DNA from: Rhizodiscina lignyota | Lineage: Eukaryota > Ascomycota > Dothideomycetes > Aulographales > Rhizodiscinaceae | Assembly: GCA_010015805.1 (NCBI GenBank) | Contig: ML978125.1 | Coordinates: 1,736,001-1,800,000 of the forward strand | Length of the DNA stretch: 64,000 bases | Direction: 5' to 3' | Shown: positions 23,747 through 32,718 of the stretch, piece after piece | How positions within the stretch are numbered: position 1 is the stretch's first letter | Layout: every line of letters begins with the position of its first letter | Notes under the pieces: generated by a model | Database searches by the model: none | The model's input: the letters and a program-made list of their open reading frames with translations, nothing else | Told to the model about the DNA's origin: nothing | Program-made: the position numbers and the translations under genes

Positions 23747-24777
23747 TTAGTAATCGGTCCCAGCTTTGAGCTTCTTGCTGACTTGACGATATGTAGCACG
23801 AACCTTTTTGCAGTGGCCAAACAACATATTCGCATTCGTCCTCCGCTGCAGCATGCGAATCATCTGATGACTCCTGATCCAGTCATCGTGGTCTCGCGCC
23901 AACCATCCCTGCGGCACGTTGTCCTCCCAATTCTCCAGCACATGGTACATATCTGTGGTGCAGATCCACGTCCCAGAATCGAGGAGGTTCACCTGCATGA
24001 TAATAAGGCCGGGCGTGTGGCCCTTGGCAAGTCGCAACGTGATGCCTTGCGTGATCTCGAGGTAGTCGCCGGTCATGCACTGCCAGTTCAGGTCGAATTT
24101 CATATAGTGCGGGAGGTACACGGCGTCAGTCCCGGTTGCGACGGTGTAAAAGGCATGCTTGAGTTCGTCCTCGTGTACCCAGATGGGTACGTTTGTACCG
24201 ACCCAGTGCTCCAGCCCGCCCGCGTGGTCGAGGTGCAGGTGGCCCATAATCACCATCTTCACGTCCGAAATGAGGTGGCCTGTCAACTCGATCTGTTTGT
24301 CAAGCTCTTGCTCCGGGTCATAATCAACGCGGGCGAAGATGTCATTGATTGGAGCACCCCACACTTCGGGGTAGTTTTCGCCAGCACCCGTCTCGAAGAG
24401 GATAAGCCCTTCTTTGGGATGGTCAATGAGCATGGTCATGATGATCATCTTACGGCGCCCACGCGGAGGATTAGGATTCGAGAGAGTGGACGTGCCGCCC
24501 TGGATATCTGGTTAGCTGGAACATGTTGTTTGGTGCGTCAAGAGATAGGTACACCGCGTGTGAACCATCCTTCATCTGCCTCGAGAGTACCAACGTTGAG
24601 GATCTGGAATGTATCAATGGAGTTCCCGTCTGATTGAACCTAAGGGAGAGCGTCTACCCAGAATCTGGTCCCCTGAGGAAAGAATCAGCAACAAATCGTC
24701 AATCTCAGCGTCCTCTTTGCGGTTCGCTTTACCTTGGGGCACTTCGAAAGAGCATCCAAAGACGTAACTTCAGCCAT
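23747..24777 (-). CDS. Metallo-beta-lactamase-fold lactonase (AHL-lactonase-like)
   Basis: Exons (minus) 24777-24733, 24639-24553 and 24499-23747 give 294 aa with matching phases. The MBL metal motif is intact (GHLHLDHAGG, about 130-139, with H131, H133, D135 and H136), and KGHTPG supplies the next His. The family opens lactone rings with two zinc ions, and bacterial relatives are N-acyl-homoserine lactonases; the fungal substrate is unknown. A first acceptor at 24673/24672 would add GTRFWVDALP, a stretch I associate with relatives, but runs straight into an in-frame TAG. The later acceptor at 24640/24639 keeps the frame open but drops that stretch. The gene may be alternatively spliced or partly decayed. 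Confidence 0.82.
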
Positions 24778-25955
24778 TGTCACGGAATTGCTTGTCTCGA
24801 GAACTGGATACTCGAGAGCTTAATATATGCCCCTCCATTACGGATGTACCGCCAATGGAACCGACTCCTTCTCCGCAATTAGGCCTCCGCTCGAGCGAGC
24901 TGCCAAATCGTCACACTCTACTCCGCGTCTATTAGTCCGACCCTGTTAAACAAACTTGTGAGCCGGAAATGATACGGGAATGTCATGATTAAAAATTACC
25001 CACAGACGTCACCACGCCATCGGTCCGAAGCGGAGCCTTCAGCCTTGGTAGTGGGGGACGTTCTGGGGAAATGGCACTGTACTCTCATTGGACCGACGAG
25101 CAGGATTTTTGACTCGGCCATGGCCAGTCCACGTGAACCTGCTTAAGCTGCTAAGCATGAAACAAGCGCTCGGTTTCGACATGCTGATACCGTTGTACGG
25201 CCACAATGGATATTCTGGACTCTAGGATGTCATCTGCCAAGACCCACGACGATGTAAGAAATCAGACAGCATTGTTTCAAAGAGTGAAAAGGCCTCAGCC
25301 TCCTCTGACTGGCGTTCCCCCTCGCCTCGAGTTTAGGAGGGTAATGCACGAGCCCATGTGGGGCCAAGGGTGAGAGTAGTTAAAATGTCAGGACGGCTTA
25401 GCAAGCCGGCCAATAGCGCCGTGACTAGCGAGTTTCCAATGAAAATGGCGAGTTGGTGAAGCATTCAATGCTTCGAAGTAAGACCAAAGTCTGCATCTCT
25501 TTGAGGTGTAGCAGAGTCGTCATTGAACTCACTCTGGATGTCCCCTTAAACACCAGGGCAGAGGCACCGCATGAACTATTTGTATCCACCAACATGCAAG
25601 GGCTCTGATACAGGAACTATCTCTCGACAGTATAGCGAGGGCGGGATTACTCCCACGCGTGCCACGGAACCCCAGAATGTCAACCCCTCCCCTTTCCCGC
25701 TGCTGGAAACTCTCTCCCTTGTGGCGGCCATTGGAGTCCAGTAGCACGCTAAGCTCACCAGCAAATCAGATGTCCAGCGCAATCTACGGAGTAGCTATCG
25801 AGGCTGGCTAAATGCGGCTCAGCATCACCTGCCAACTCTGCGCTAGAAAGCAAGGCTAGCCATCTATCTCATTTCGCTTTTCGTTTGTACATTGCCATCT
25901 GCATCCTCATCCTCTACCTCGCGCATGTTGTTCCTAACGTTATGGAAGAGAGAAG
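24778..25955. other. 1.2-kb divergent intergenic region
   Basis: Shared upstream region of the lactonase (-) and the GT8-like gene (+). I found no supported frame and no repeat. CT-rich sequence near 25900-25925 precedes the ATG at 25956. Confidence 0.45.
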
Positions 25956-27065
25956 ATGGTCGCCGTCTCTCTCAATGCGAATTTCAAGACCCTCATAGCC
26001 TCCGCCGCGGCGTTCGTCTTCCTTGCAGTATGCCTGCTCCTCCTTTACACCCCGCACACTCAACCTCCGCTCCATTTTGTTGACCCAGCGTACGGCATCC
26101 TTCGGCATATTTCCTCAGTCGCAAAGCCTCGATACGCAATCGCGACGTTCCTCAGCCATGATTCCTCACAGGATTGGGACCAGTCCGATGTGCAGAACGA
26201 CTTTGCCTTCATCGGCACTCGCATGCTGACCTACCAACTCCTATATGCGAACGAGACGAGACTGCGCGACCCGTCCGTCCAATTCATTGTCCTTTGCACG
26301 CCAACTGTCTCGGCAGCAAAGCGACAGCAGCTCATCCTCGATGGCGCGACCATCATAAACGTCGATGTACCACCTCTACCAGAGTACCTCCTCAATGACC
26401 GCGCCGCAGCACCTTCGCTGGACCACTTCTCCAAGCTGCGACTGTTCGCGCTCACGCAGTATGATCGCATCCTATTCCTTGCGCCTCAAACGTTTCTTAC
26501 TAGCCCTATCGAGCCCATATTCACAGATACGGCCCTGCACGCTCCTCTTGTCACACTGGCATCAGAGAGACCGAAGGAGGTGAAAGAAGACGAGGCTCCA
26601 CTACCAGCAAATTATCTCTTTGCTGCGCGCTCCGACTCTAGTTCCGCAAACAACAAGGACCCCTACTTCCACGAGTACCCTCCCGCGGTCACCTCCACAT
26701 TCTCGCCCATGGCGCTCCTCCTCGCGCCGAGCCTCGAGCTGTACGCCTTCCTCCTTTCTGCCCTGCACTCTCCACGCCTCCAGTCAGTCTTTTCCTCATT
26801 CTACGACGAGAAATGGACTTGGCCGCTCTCCCGCTGGCGCCATCATACCGGTCCTGAGACTGCGCTGTTAAACTACGTTTTCAGGAGAGAAGGCACAATG
26901 CCCTGGACCGAACTGGATCCGCGGTGGAACGCGAATTGGGGGAATCAGAAGGATTTGGATAAGCAGGTCATCGGCTTGGCGGGAGAATACTGGTGGAGCG
27001 GCGATCTTGGCGTACGGGACGTCTGGGTGCAGTGGAGGGGAAGGATGGAGGCGGAGTTTGCGTAG
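25956..27065 (+). CDS. GT8-like type II membrane protein lacking the DxD motif
   Basis: Single-exon 369 aa. One N-terminal hydrophobic segment (about 9-31) suggests a Golgi-type type II anchor. The luminal part follows the fungal GT8/glycogenin-like layout: RYAIATFLSHD, LTYQLLYANETRLRD, then LDHFSKLRLFALTQYDRILFLAPQTFL. In active relatives the last stretch reads YDRV(L/I)YLDADTL and carries the DxD that binds the metal and nucleotide sugar; here both aspartates are replaced (LAPQT). HHTGPETALLNYVF downstream resembles the GT8 DQ..LN region with changes. I infer a GT8 fold, possibly without classical catalysis. A perfect 11-bp repeat begins 15 bp after the stop. Confidence 0.72.
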   Translation: MVAVSLNANFKTLIASAAAFVFLAVCLLLLYTPHTQPPLHFVDPAYGILRHISSVAKPRYAIATFLSHDSSQDWDQSDVQNDFAFIGTRMLTYQLLYANETRLRDPSVQFIVLCTPTVSAAKRQQLILDGATIINVDVPPLPEYLLNDRAAAPSLDHFSKLRLFALTQYDRILFLAPQTFLTSPIEPIFTDTALHAPLVTLASERPKEVKEDEAPLPANYLFAARSDSSSANNKDPYFHEYPPAVTSTFSPMALLLAPSLELYAFLLSALHSPRLQSVFSSFYDEKWTWPLSRWRHHTGPETALLNYVFRREGTMPWTELDPRWNANWGNQKDLDKQVIGLAGEYWWSGDLGVRDVWVQWRGRMEAEFA

Positions 27066-27680
27066 AATTCTTCCAGAGCGTGTTTTCAGCGTGTTTTCAG
27101 CGTGTTTTCAGCGTGTTTTCAGCGTGTTTTCAGCGTGTTTTCAGCGTTCTATTCGGCGGCAGCGAAGCTTCCTGGACCAACTCTATACCCCGACTGAATC
27201 GAGAACCCTGGAATTTTTCTTGGATATGGAATGGGACCATCCCACTCGCTTGCATATTCCGTATACGGTTTACTAGAGAGGAGTCAATCGTTAAAGGAGT
27301 TGGAGAGGCGTGGCGTCCGCAATATGTGTCGCGTGCGTCTTGGGAGGATATGATACCACGGCTCAATCGTTAAGAGGGATACCGGTCAGCAAAGGGCACG
27401 CCTTGCTGAGGCGTAACACAGTCGACAGAATATGATACCACGAGAAGACCTTCCCGTTGCAGACCGAATGCAGCTATGCAGAGGCATATACAGTTTTTTA
27501 TTTCTATCAATGTCTCGTGATTGCGTGTATTTGGATGAGAGCTGTAGTGTAATTGATTGATCTTGACTCAACTAGCGTAACATATCCGAGAGAAGATCGA
27601 AACCGCTTCCTTGCCCGAGTAAAGGAAATCATACATGTTCACTCTTCTTTGAGTTCCACATTAACATTTTGCATACTCTT
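27066..27680. other. Intergenic spacer with minisatellite
   Basis: Holds the six-copy 11-bp repeat at 27080-27145 and otherwise no supported feature; 3' regions of two convergent genes. Confidence 0.5.
27080..27145 (+). repeat. Perfect 11-bp x 6 tandem repeat
   Basis: GTGTTTTCAGC repeated six times with no mismatch, starting 15 bp after the GT8-like stop codon at 27065, so it should sit in that gene's 3' UTR. Perfect identity implies recent slippage or strong copy-number variation between strains. Confidence 0.95.
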
Positions 27681-28958
27681 TCAATCAGCCGCATTCCAGA
27701 CTCGAAGCAGAGCGTCCGGTGCACCCACGGCTAGGAGATGCTCAACTTGTCTACGGTCTTCGTCTTTCAGGTTGAGAAGATTTTCCATTCCCCCGACGAG
27801 AAATGGAACCATATCTAGATGCTTGTGAACGATAGCGAACCGTAGGAATGCCTTTCCCATTCCTTTGCATCTTCCACGTCCCAGGAGCAATCGGGCGATA
27901 TTTGTATGACCTCGCAATGCAGCGACAAGTATCGGCGTGTAGCCATTGGAATCTTGAATACTAAAATCAGTGTTGGCTTGGCCTAGGAGAAGTTCAATGA
28001 TGTCGGAGAAGCTGTGTCCGGCAGCAATATGAGCGGCAGTACGGCCGGAACATGTTTTTGCATTAACATCGATAGCGTTGTGCGCCAGGAGGAGTCGGAA
28101 TATATCTGCATAACCATGCTCTGCAGCAATATGTAATAGAGTCCTACCATGGCGGTCTCTTACTTTAACACCGATAGTATTGTGCGCCAGGAGGACTCGG
28201 AATATGTCTATATGACCATGCTCTACAGTAATATGTAATACAGTTCTACTATCTCTGTCCCTTGCGTTGATATCGATAGTGTTGTGCGCTAGCAGGAGTT
28301 GGACTATGTCTGTATAACGATGCTCGGCAGCAATATGAGCGGCAGTACGGCCGTCTTCTGTTACTGCGCTAACATCGATAGTATTGTGCGCCAGGAGGAG
28401 TCGGACTATATCTGTATAACCACGCTCGGTAGCAACATGCAGTACAGTTCTGTCCCGGTAGTCTCTTGTATTAATGTCCACCAGGGGGTGTTTCAATAAA
28501 AGATCAAACGCGTTGGCATAGCCCCTCTCAGCAGCGGTATGTATAGCAGTGACACCTTCGAAGCATGTCAAATCGACATCAATGCTATCTCGCTCCAAGA
28601 GGAACCGGACGATGTCTGTGTGACCCAGACCGAGAGCTATTTGGATTGGAGTGGATCGAGATCTGTCCTCCGCATTAACGTCAACGTCTTTGCATGTCAG
28701 GAGATACCTGAGCACGTCAAGACAACCGCCTTTAACAGCACAATGGACAGCGGCACAGCCGTTGGAAGCTTTAGCATTGACATCGAAATCTTTGTGCCTT
28801 GAGAGAAGTGTAACTACGTCGATGACGCCTTTCTCAGAGGCAATAAGGAGTGCAGTCTGACCCTTCATATCCTCTGCGTTGATGTCAACTCGGCCATCTT
28901 CCATGAGAATCCGGACACACTCAATAGCATCCTGCCACATTCCTTTAGGATAACTCAT
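27681..28958 (-). CDS. Ankyrin-repeat protein (about 11-12 repeats)
   Basis: A 425-aa frame made almost wholly of 34-residue ankyrin repeats, e.g. GRTAAHIAAEHRYTDIVQLL followed by LAHNTIDI. Repeats 6-10 (about 28,030-28,540) are very alike at DNA level, with a 102-bp period and shared ATAGTGTTGTGCGCCAGGAG blocks, pointing to recent internal duplication. The last repeat decays into a capping helix (LDMVPFLVGGMENLLNLKD). Ankyrins are protein-binding scaffolds. In fungi such arrays often form the C-terminal sensor part of NLR-like proteins, but no NACHT/NB-ARC domain lies upstream here. The frame continues 5' of the ATG with another ankyrin-like piece (TPEVLHIAAS) before a stop, so an upstream exon or a truncated larger gene is possible. 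Confidence 0.85.
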   Translation of the reverse strand: MSYPKGMWQDAIECVRILMEDGRVDINAEDMKGQTALLIASEKGVIDVVTLLSRHKDFDVNAKASNGCAAVHCAVKGGCLDVLRYLLTCKDVDVNAEDRSRSTPIQIALGLGHTDIVRFLLERDSIDVDLTCFEGVTAIHTAAERGYANAFDLLLKHPLVDINTRDYRDRTVLHVATERGYTDIVRLLLAHNTIDVSAVTEDGRTAAHIAAEHRYTDIVQLLLAHNTIDINARDRDSRTVLHITVEHGHIDIFRVLLAHNTIGVKVRDRHGRTLLHIAAEHGYADIFRLLLAHNAIDVNAKTCSGRTAAHIAAGHSFSDIIELLLGQANTDFSIQDSNGYTPILVAALRGHTNIARLLLGRGRCKGMGKAFLRFAIVHKHLDMVPFLVGGMENLLNLKDEDRRQVEHLLAVGAPDALLRVWNAAD

Positions 28959-29824
28959 ATTGGAAGGAGGCTTCGTAAGGCTTGCGGCGATGTGCAGGAC
29001 TTCAGGAGTTAAAGAATGAAGAAATCAGATCAGGAGCGATGCTTTTGGCCGAAGGACTTTCAGCCTCGCACGGCGGACTTGTATCATACGCCACGCCGTC
29101 GCATGCAGCAGCGTCGGCTGTGCAGACCGCCTGACGTCCATACGCAAATCGATACGATGACATCATTGTGGGAGCATCCTCATGTGTTTCGTAGAGGCAA
29201 CTCCGAGGCAGGAATTGAGTTACTGGGGGTAGACGAGAGGTACCAGTGAAGGAGAGTCTGTTGAAATAAACGTTGACACTAGCCTTGTTTAGGGTGGATA
29301 CGTTACGATATGCTATCCGGGGTTAGTGCGATCACAAATCTTTATGGAGCTAAGGTGGCACCTCCTGACATCCATGGCATTTCAAGTACCAACATTCTGA
29401 ATCCACTCACATTATACGGCTTTCTAAATTTTGTTCTATCATATCTCTACATCATTCAAGAATTTTGCAATGGTAACGAGACAAGACGTCCGCCGACCGA
29501 TGTTATTCATTTGTTTTACTTCCTCTCACCAAAGAAGTGCATATGATTGTAACAGACGGTATTCATTGACTATGAACGATCTCCAAAGCGTGCAACTACA
29601 TCCAATAGCCAGAGATATAGCCTCGACAACCTGACCCTCAAAGAGGATGGTCTGCTGGAATAGGAGGATATGGGAATCGCGTATAAGCGATCTGGATCGG
29701 GAAATTCCTTATTTGACGAAGTCCTCCAGGTGGATTGTCACCTGCGCTTTGCAACTCATTTCTCGTCGGCTGGGGGCCCCCTATCACACACTAGTCAGCA
29801 AGTTTCTCATTGTCCCGAAATTCC
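28959..29824. other. Intergenic region between ankyrin and unknown gene
   Basis: No frame I can support. The first ~60 bp on the minus side still encodes ankyrin-like sequence (LHIAASLTKPPSN), so this may hold the remains or missing first exon of the ankyrin gene. Confidence 0.4.
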
Positions 29825-30703
29825 TTACTCACAGTATGGCCAGCTTGTGCAACAAAACCTCCTACCCTCCCTCTTCGCCGTACGGTAACACTGCGCATAT
29901 GCATTCGGCATGCCGGCTTGAGCGCCCGTACTTATTGTAACGTATTGTGGAATGCCCGAGGTGGCAGGGAACAATGGCCATCTACGTGTTGGATTCAAAC
30001 GGTTCGTCTCGTTGCAGAGTCTATTCCATTTGGCTTTTACTTTCTGATTCGTTAATATCCAACGGCACCTCCGGCAGTACTTCATCTTTAGCATCTCCAT
30101 GTTCGGGCACCTCGCGAGGAGGTCAATTGCTGGCACCGCAAGCTCGTCGGTACCGTCCTCGAGGCTTACCCAGGATACATATCTGAGCAATTGCCTCTGT
30201 GCTAGAGTGGCGCCGAAGATCTGAATAGTGGTGGGAGCCTTGCTTAGATGAGTCAGGAACATATACAGATCTCTCATCTTGTTGAATCTGAAGCAATCAG
30301 TCTCGAGAATAACTCTCACGCATTCCCAATACATCCATTCATTGTGCGCCATGAAATGTCTGAGGTTAACTCCTCCAGGGCCCATTGGTGCATCTGGTAT
30401 GCCATGCCAGACGACACATCGGCGCGGAACATGCCCGTCAACAGCGGCGCTCTGGCGAGACTCGCGTGGAAGAGCTTTGATGAGAAATTCGCCCGGGGTG
30501 CTGATATCTTGGAATATGTACGTTAAAATCTGTCTTCGTGCAGCATGTAAATTGGGCGTATTGAGGTTCGTTTGAATCAGATTAGCCCAGACGGAGTGAG
30601 GACCCGCGGGAATGGGCTGCGGATGCCACCAATACACATTATGAACTGCTGGGCCGCCAGCGGCCATTGCGCGCGTAATTCGTCGATTTGGCGGAACCGC
30701 CAT
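29825..30703 (-). CDS. Unknown 292-aa protein (possible F-box/LRR-like fungal family)
   Basis: One long frame, 292 aa. It has an N-terminal basic start (MAVPPNRRITRAMAAGG), a helical block RRQILTYIFQDISTPGEFL, aromatic-rich sequence (HNEWMYWECVRVILETDCF) and LLARCPNMEMLKMKYCRRCR, which looks like a leucine-rich-repeat turn. I associate this pattern with the large, poorly described fungal F-box-like proteins whose N terminus resembles 'LP.ELR..IY.Y'. The exact F-box core is not evident, so this is weak inference. No introns seen. The neighbouring ankyrin gene and mini-membrane pair make this a rapidly changing accessory block. Confidence 0.5.
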   Translation of the reverse strand: MAVPPNRRITRAMAAGGPAVHNVYWWHPQPIPAGPHSVWANLIQTNLNTPNLHAARRQILTYIFQDISTPGEFLIKALPRESRQSAAVDGHVPRRCVVWHGIPDAPMGPGGVNLRHFMAHNEWMYWECVRVILETDCFRFNKMRDLYMFLTHLSKAPTTIQIFGATLAQRQLLRYVSWVSLEDGTDELAVPAIDLLARCPNMEMLKMKYCRRCRWILTNQKVKAKWNRLCNETNRLNPTRRWPLFPATSGIPQYVTISTGAQAGMPNAYAQCYRTAKREGRRFCCTSWPYCE

Positions 30704-31264
30704 ATTGTCTGTCCTTCGCGTACTCCTTGTGTGATGCAGTCGGTTTCGCTGGTTGCTTCCATCTCACGCAACAAGATGGCGATGGTCAGACTCACTACTT
30801 ATACAAGGTATCCATTGTTTGTCTCATGCTCAAGACAACAATGAGCTTATTCCGATGGTGAGAGGCGATTGTTAGATATGGCTTTGTTCAAATAAACGCC
30901 GAGATCAATGGCTTTCAAGACACTGAAAGAGAGCCCTTTGTTCGGTATAAAGAAATAATTGATCAGGAGCAGCGAACATCGCAGAATTAAACGAACAGAA
31001 TAACAGAGAAGCCGGCGTATATGGTGCATGAGAAGTAATTGTCATAGTGAAATATAGAAATAATAGAGATAGAGAAAACAGAATGTATCTAATGTCATGC
31101 CTGATTCATACATATATCTCCTCGTTCGCGAGTTGCTCCAAGGCGCATGATTCAAAGCCAAATTTTCAGATAATCGCAGAACATGTTGTAGAAGCACTCG
31201 GGCGCAAGGGCTTCTTTAGAATGAAGTACGATTCGTACCAAGTGCATTCGAAATAGCTTCAACT

Positions 31265-31320
31265 CACATGTCTTCCGTCACACATCTTCCTTCACATATC
31301 TTCCGTCACATGTCCTACTA
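31265..31320 (+). repeat. 14-bp x 4 imperfect tandem repeat in a promoter region
   Basis: Four units of the CACATGTCTTCCGT type (variants CACACATCTTCCTT, CACATATCTTCCGT, CACATGTCCTACTA) stand directly before a TATAAA box. They could be repeated factor-binding sites for the downstream gene or simple slippage. Confidence 0.7.
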
Positions 31321-31340
31321 CGTAACCACTCCAGCTACTC

Positions 31341-31346
31341 TATAAA
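31341..31346 (+). promoter_or_regulatory. TATA box of first mini-membrane gene
   Basis: TATAAA about 245 bp before the ATG at 31588, just after the 14-bp repeats. The spacing would give a leader of about 200 nt. Confidence 0.45.
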
Positions 31347-31587
31347 GGCAGGGTCAGCTCCGACTATCTTCATGCTACATTGTTCGAGGTATATATGAAA
31401 AGTTCCAAGTTCTTTCAAGTTTCGAACAGTATACTGATCTTCAACTACTCCAGAGAAACAACCATTTACCAAATATTACCGACATCGAAGCAGCTTCCGT
31501 AACTGCTCTCTTCCTTCTCAGGAATTCGTCAGAGAAACTTCAGGCTTCAGCGTGGAAGAGCCGGACTACATCAGTCAAATCTCGGCA

Positions 31588-31938
31588 ATGGCGAAAGGCA
31601 GATTCGAGATCCCTCAGCTTGCGGAACAAGACATCACACCGACTCCTTCTGCGACTCTTGAAGCCATGAGGTGCAGCAATGATCCTGATGTCGGCCTCGT
31701 CGCCTGTTGGTCGGGTGAAGCGTTCGGAACTCCGCATCCTCAGATAAAGTCACTAGCGTTAGCGATACGCGACGATGGCAAAAGTGGAGGATGCCATACA
31801 GGTTGCATTGTGGGGGTTACGATAGGAGCCGTAGTCGGAGTCAGTATTGTCCTGCTCATGTTGTATTGGTTCTTGGCCTCCGTGGGCATGCATAAGAGTG
31901 ACGCATGGAAGACCCATAGAAGGCATGCGCAGGGTTGA
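31588..31938 (+). CDS. Small single-pass membrane protein with GCIVGVT motif (copy 1)
   Basis: 116 aa with no signal peptide. A polar N-terminal ~65 residues is followed by CHTGCIVGVTIG, which leads straight into a ~24-residue hydrophobic helix (about 73-96), then a basic, His-rich tail (HKSDAWKTHRRHAQG). The positive tail suggests the C terminus is cytosolic. The CxxGCIVGVTxG block plus helix recurs in the next gene, 460 bp downstream on the same strand, so the two look like a duplicated pair. I recognise no family. The ATG at 31588 is the first in frame; the frame is open upstream, so a longer start through an upstream exon is possible. Confidence 0.6.
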   Translation: MAKGRFEIPQLAEQDITPTPSATLEAMRCSNDPDVGLVACWSGEAFGTPHPQIKSLALAIRDDGKSGGCHTGCIVGVTIGAVVGVSIVLLMLYWFLASVGMHKSDAWKTHRRHAQG

Positions 31939-32399
31939 AACCCAGGAATTGGGGGCTCGGAGTCTTCGGCATTGAACTGCGTTGTTCTGTGCTAGAGGTG
32001 AATGGGTTGCTTTCAGTGTACCTGCGTGGACCTGTCGATTGCGTAGCCGCTCGTGAGTGGAACGCTCTGTAACAGTCCTGGATCATTCTGTGAAGAACGT
32101 CCAGAAAAGTGCCTAAAGATACAGTCAATTTGAATAGAGCACACTCTACCCAGATTTCCCTGCGTACAAAGTTCCTGCATAGCCTCATCGGCGACGCGAC
32201 ACAGATATCGATAGCAAGACTTGCCTCACAACCCGACCGGTTTGTTCCGGCAATCTACAAGCACAGCTCTACTTTATACCTGCGCTCGACGACCCTGTGC
32301 ACCTCTGTGAACTTCGACTTGTCTCGGATTTAAAGCTGACGAGCTCCCTCATCTGGACACTGAAATTCATAGAAGAATTAGTTGGCCGAGACGCTGACA
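31939..32399. other. Spacer between the two mini-membrane genes
   Basis: No supported frame. Serves as the upstream region of copy 2; ACTTTATACC near 32271 is the nearest TATA-like element. Confidence 0.4.
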
Positions 32400-32585
32400 A
32401 TGGCGATCACTGCTTACGGCTATTCTACACTTCAGGCACTAGTGAACCGCAGCAGTGGAGGCGATGGGACCGGATGCGGTGCGGGTTGTATAGTGGGTGT
32501 GACACTGGGTGTTATCATTGTCTTCGTTATCCTCATTTCGATAATCTGGTGGAGCTTCCTCATACCCTGCTGTCGTACCCGGTAG
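32400..32585 (+). CDS. Small single-pass membrane protein with GCIVGVT motif (copy 2)
   Basis: 61 aa. A short N-terminal region contains SSGGDGTGCGAG, then GCIVGVTLGVIIVFVILI forms one membrane helix, and the protein ends in a cysteine pair and basic residues (IPCCRTR). The two Cys beside the membrane are candidates for palmitoylation (inference). The shared CxxGCIVGVTxG core and its position at the start of the helix match copy 1, while the flanks differ greatly. This gene lies 133 bp beyond the MGS1 stop codon, transcribed toward it. Confidence 0.55.
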   Translation: MAITAYGYSTLQALVNRSSGGDGTGCGAGCIVGVTLGVIIVFVILISIIWWSFLIPCCRTR

Positions 32586-32718
32586 GCGGTGGGAATTCAA
32601 TCGATACGAACAAAGGAAACAGCATATGACTTGAAATGGTACATCGGAAGCGGGAAGGAAGGCTGCGCATGAACAACAGAGAGATTGATTCGAGGAATGT
32701 ATTCTACCGTAATGCCAT

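Larger units (their letters stand above)
30704..31587. other. AT-rich intergenic region with promoter of the mini-membrane gene
   Basis: About 30,840-31,100 is notably AT-rich. A 14-bp x 4 repeat lies at 31265-31320 and a TATAAA at 31341-31346. The small frames here (60-69 aa) have no support. Confidence 0.5.

Noticed and set aside
23690-24637. 315-aa plus-strand frame
   Set aside because: Antisense shadow of the MBL-fold lactonase, whose metal motif fixes the true strand.
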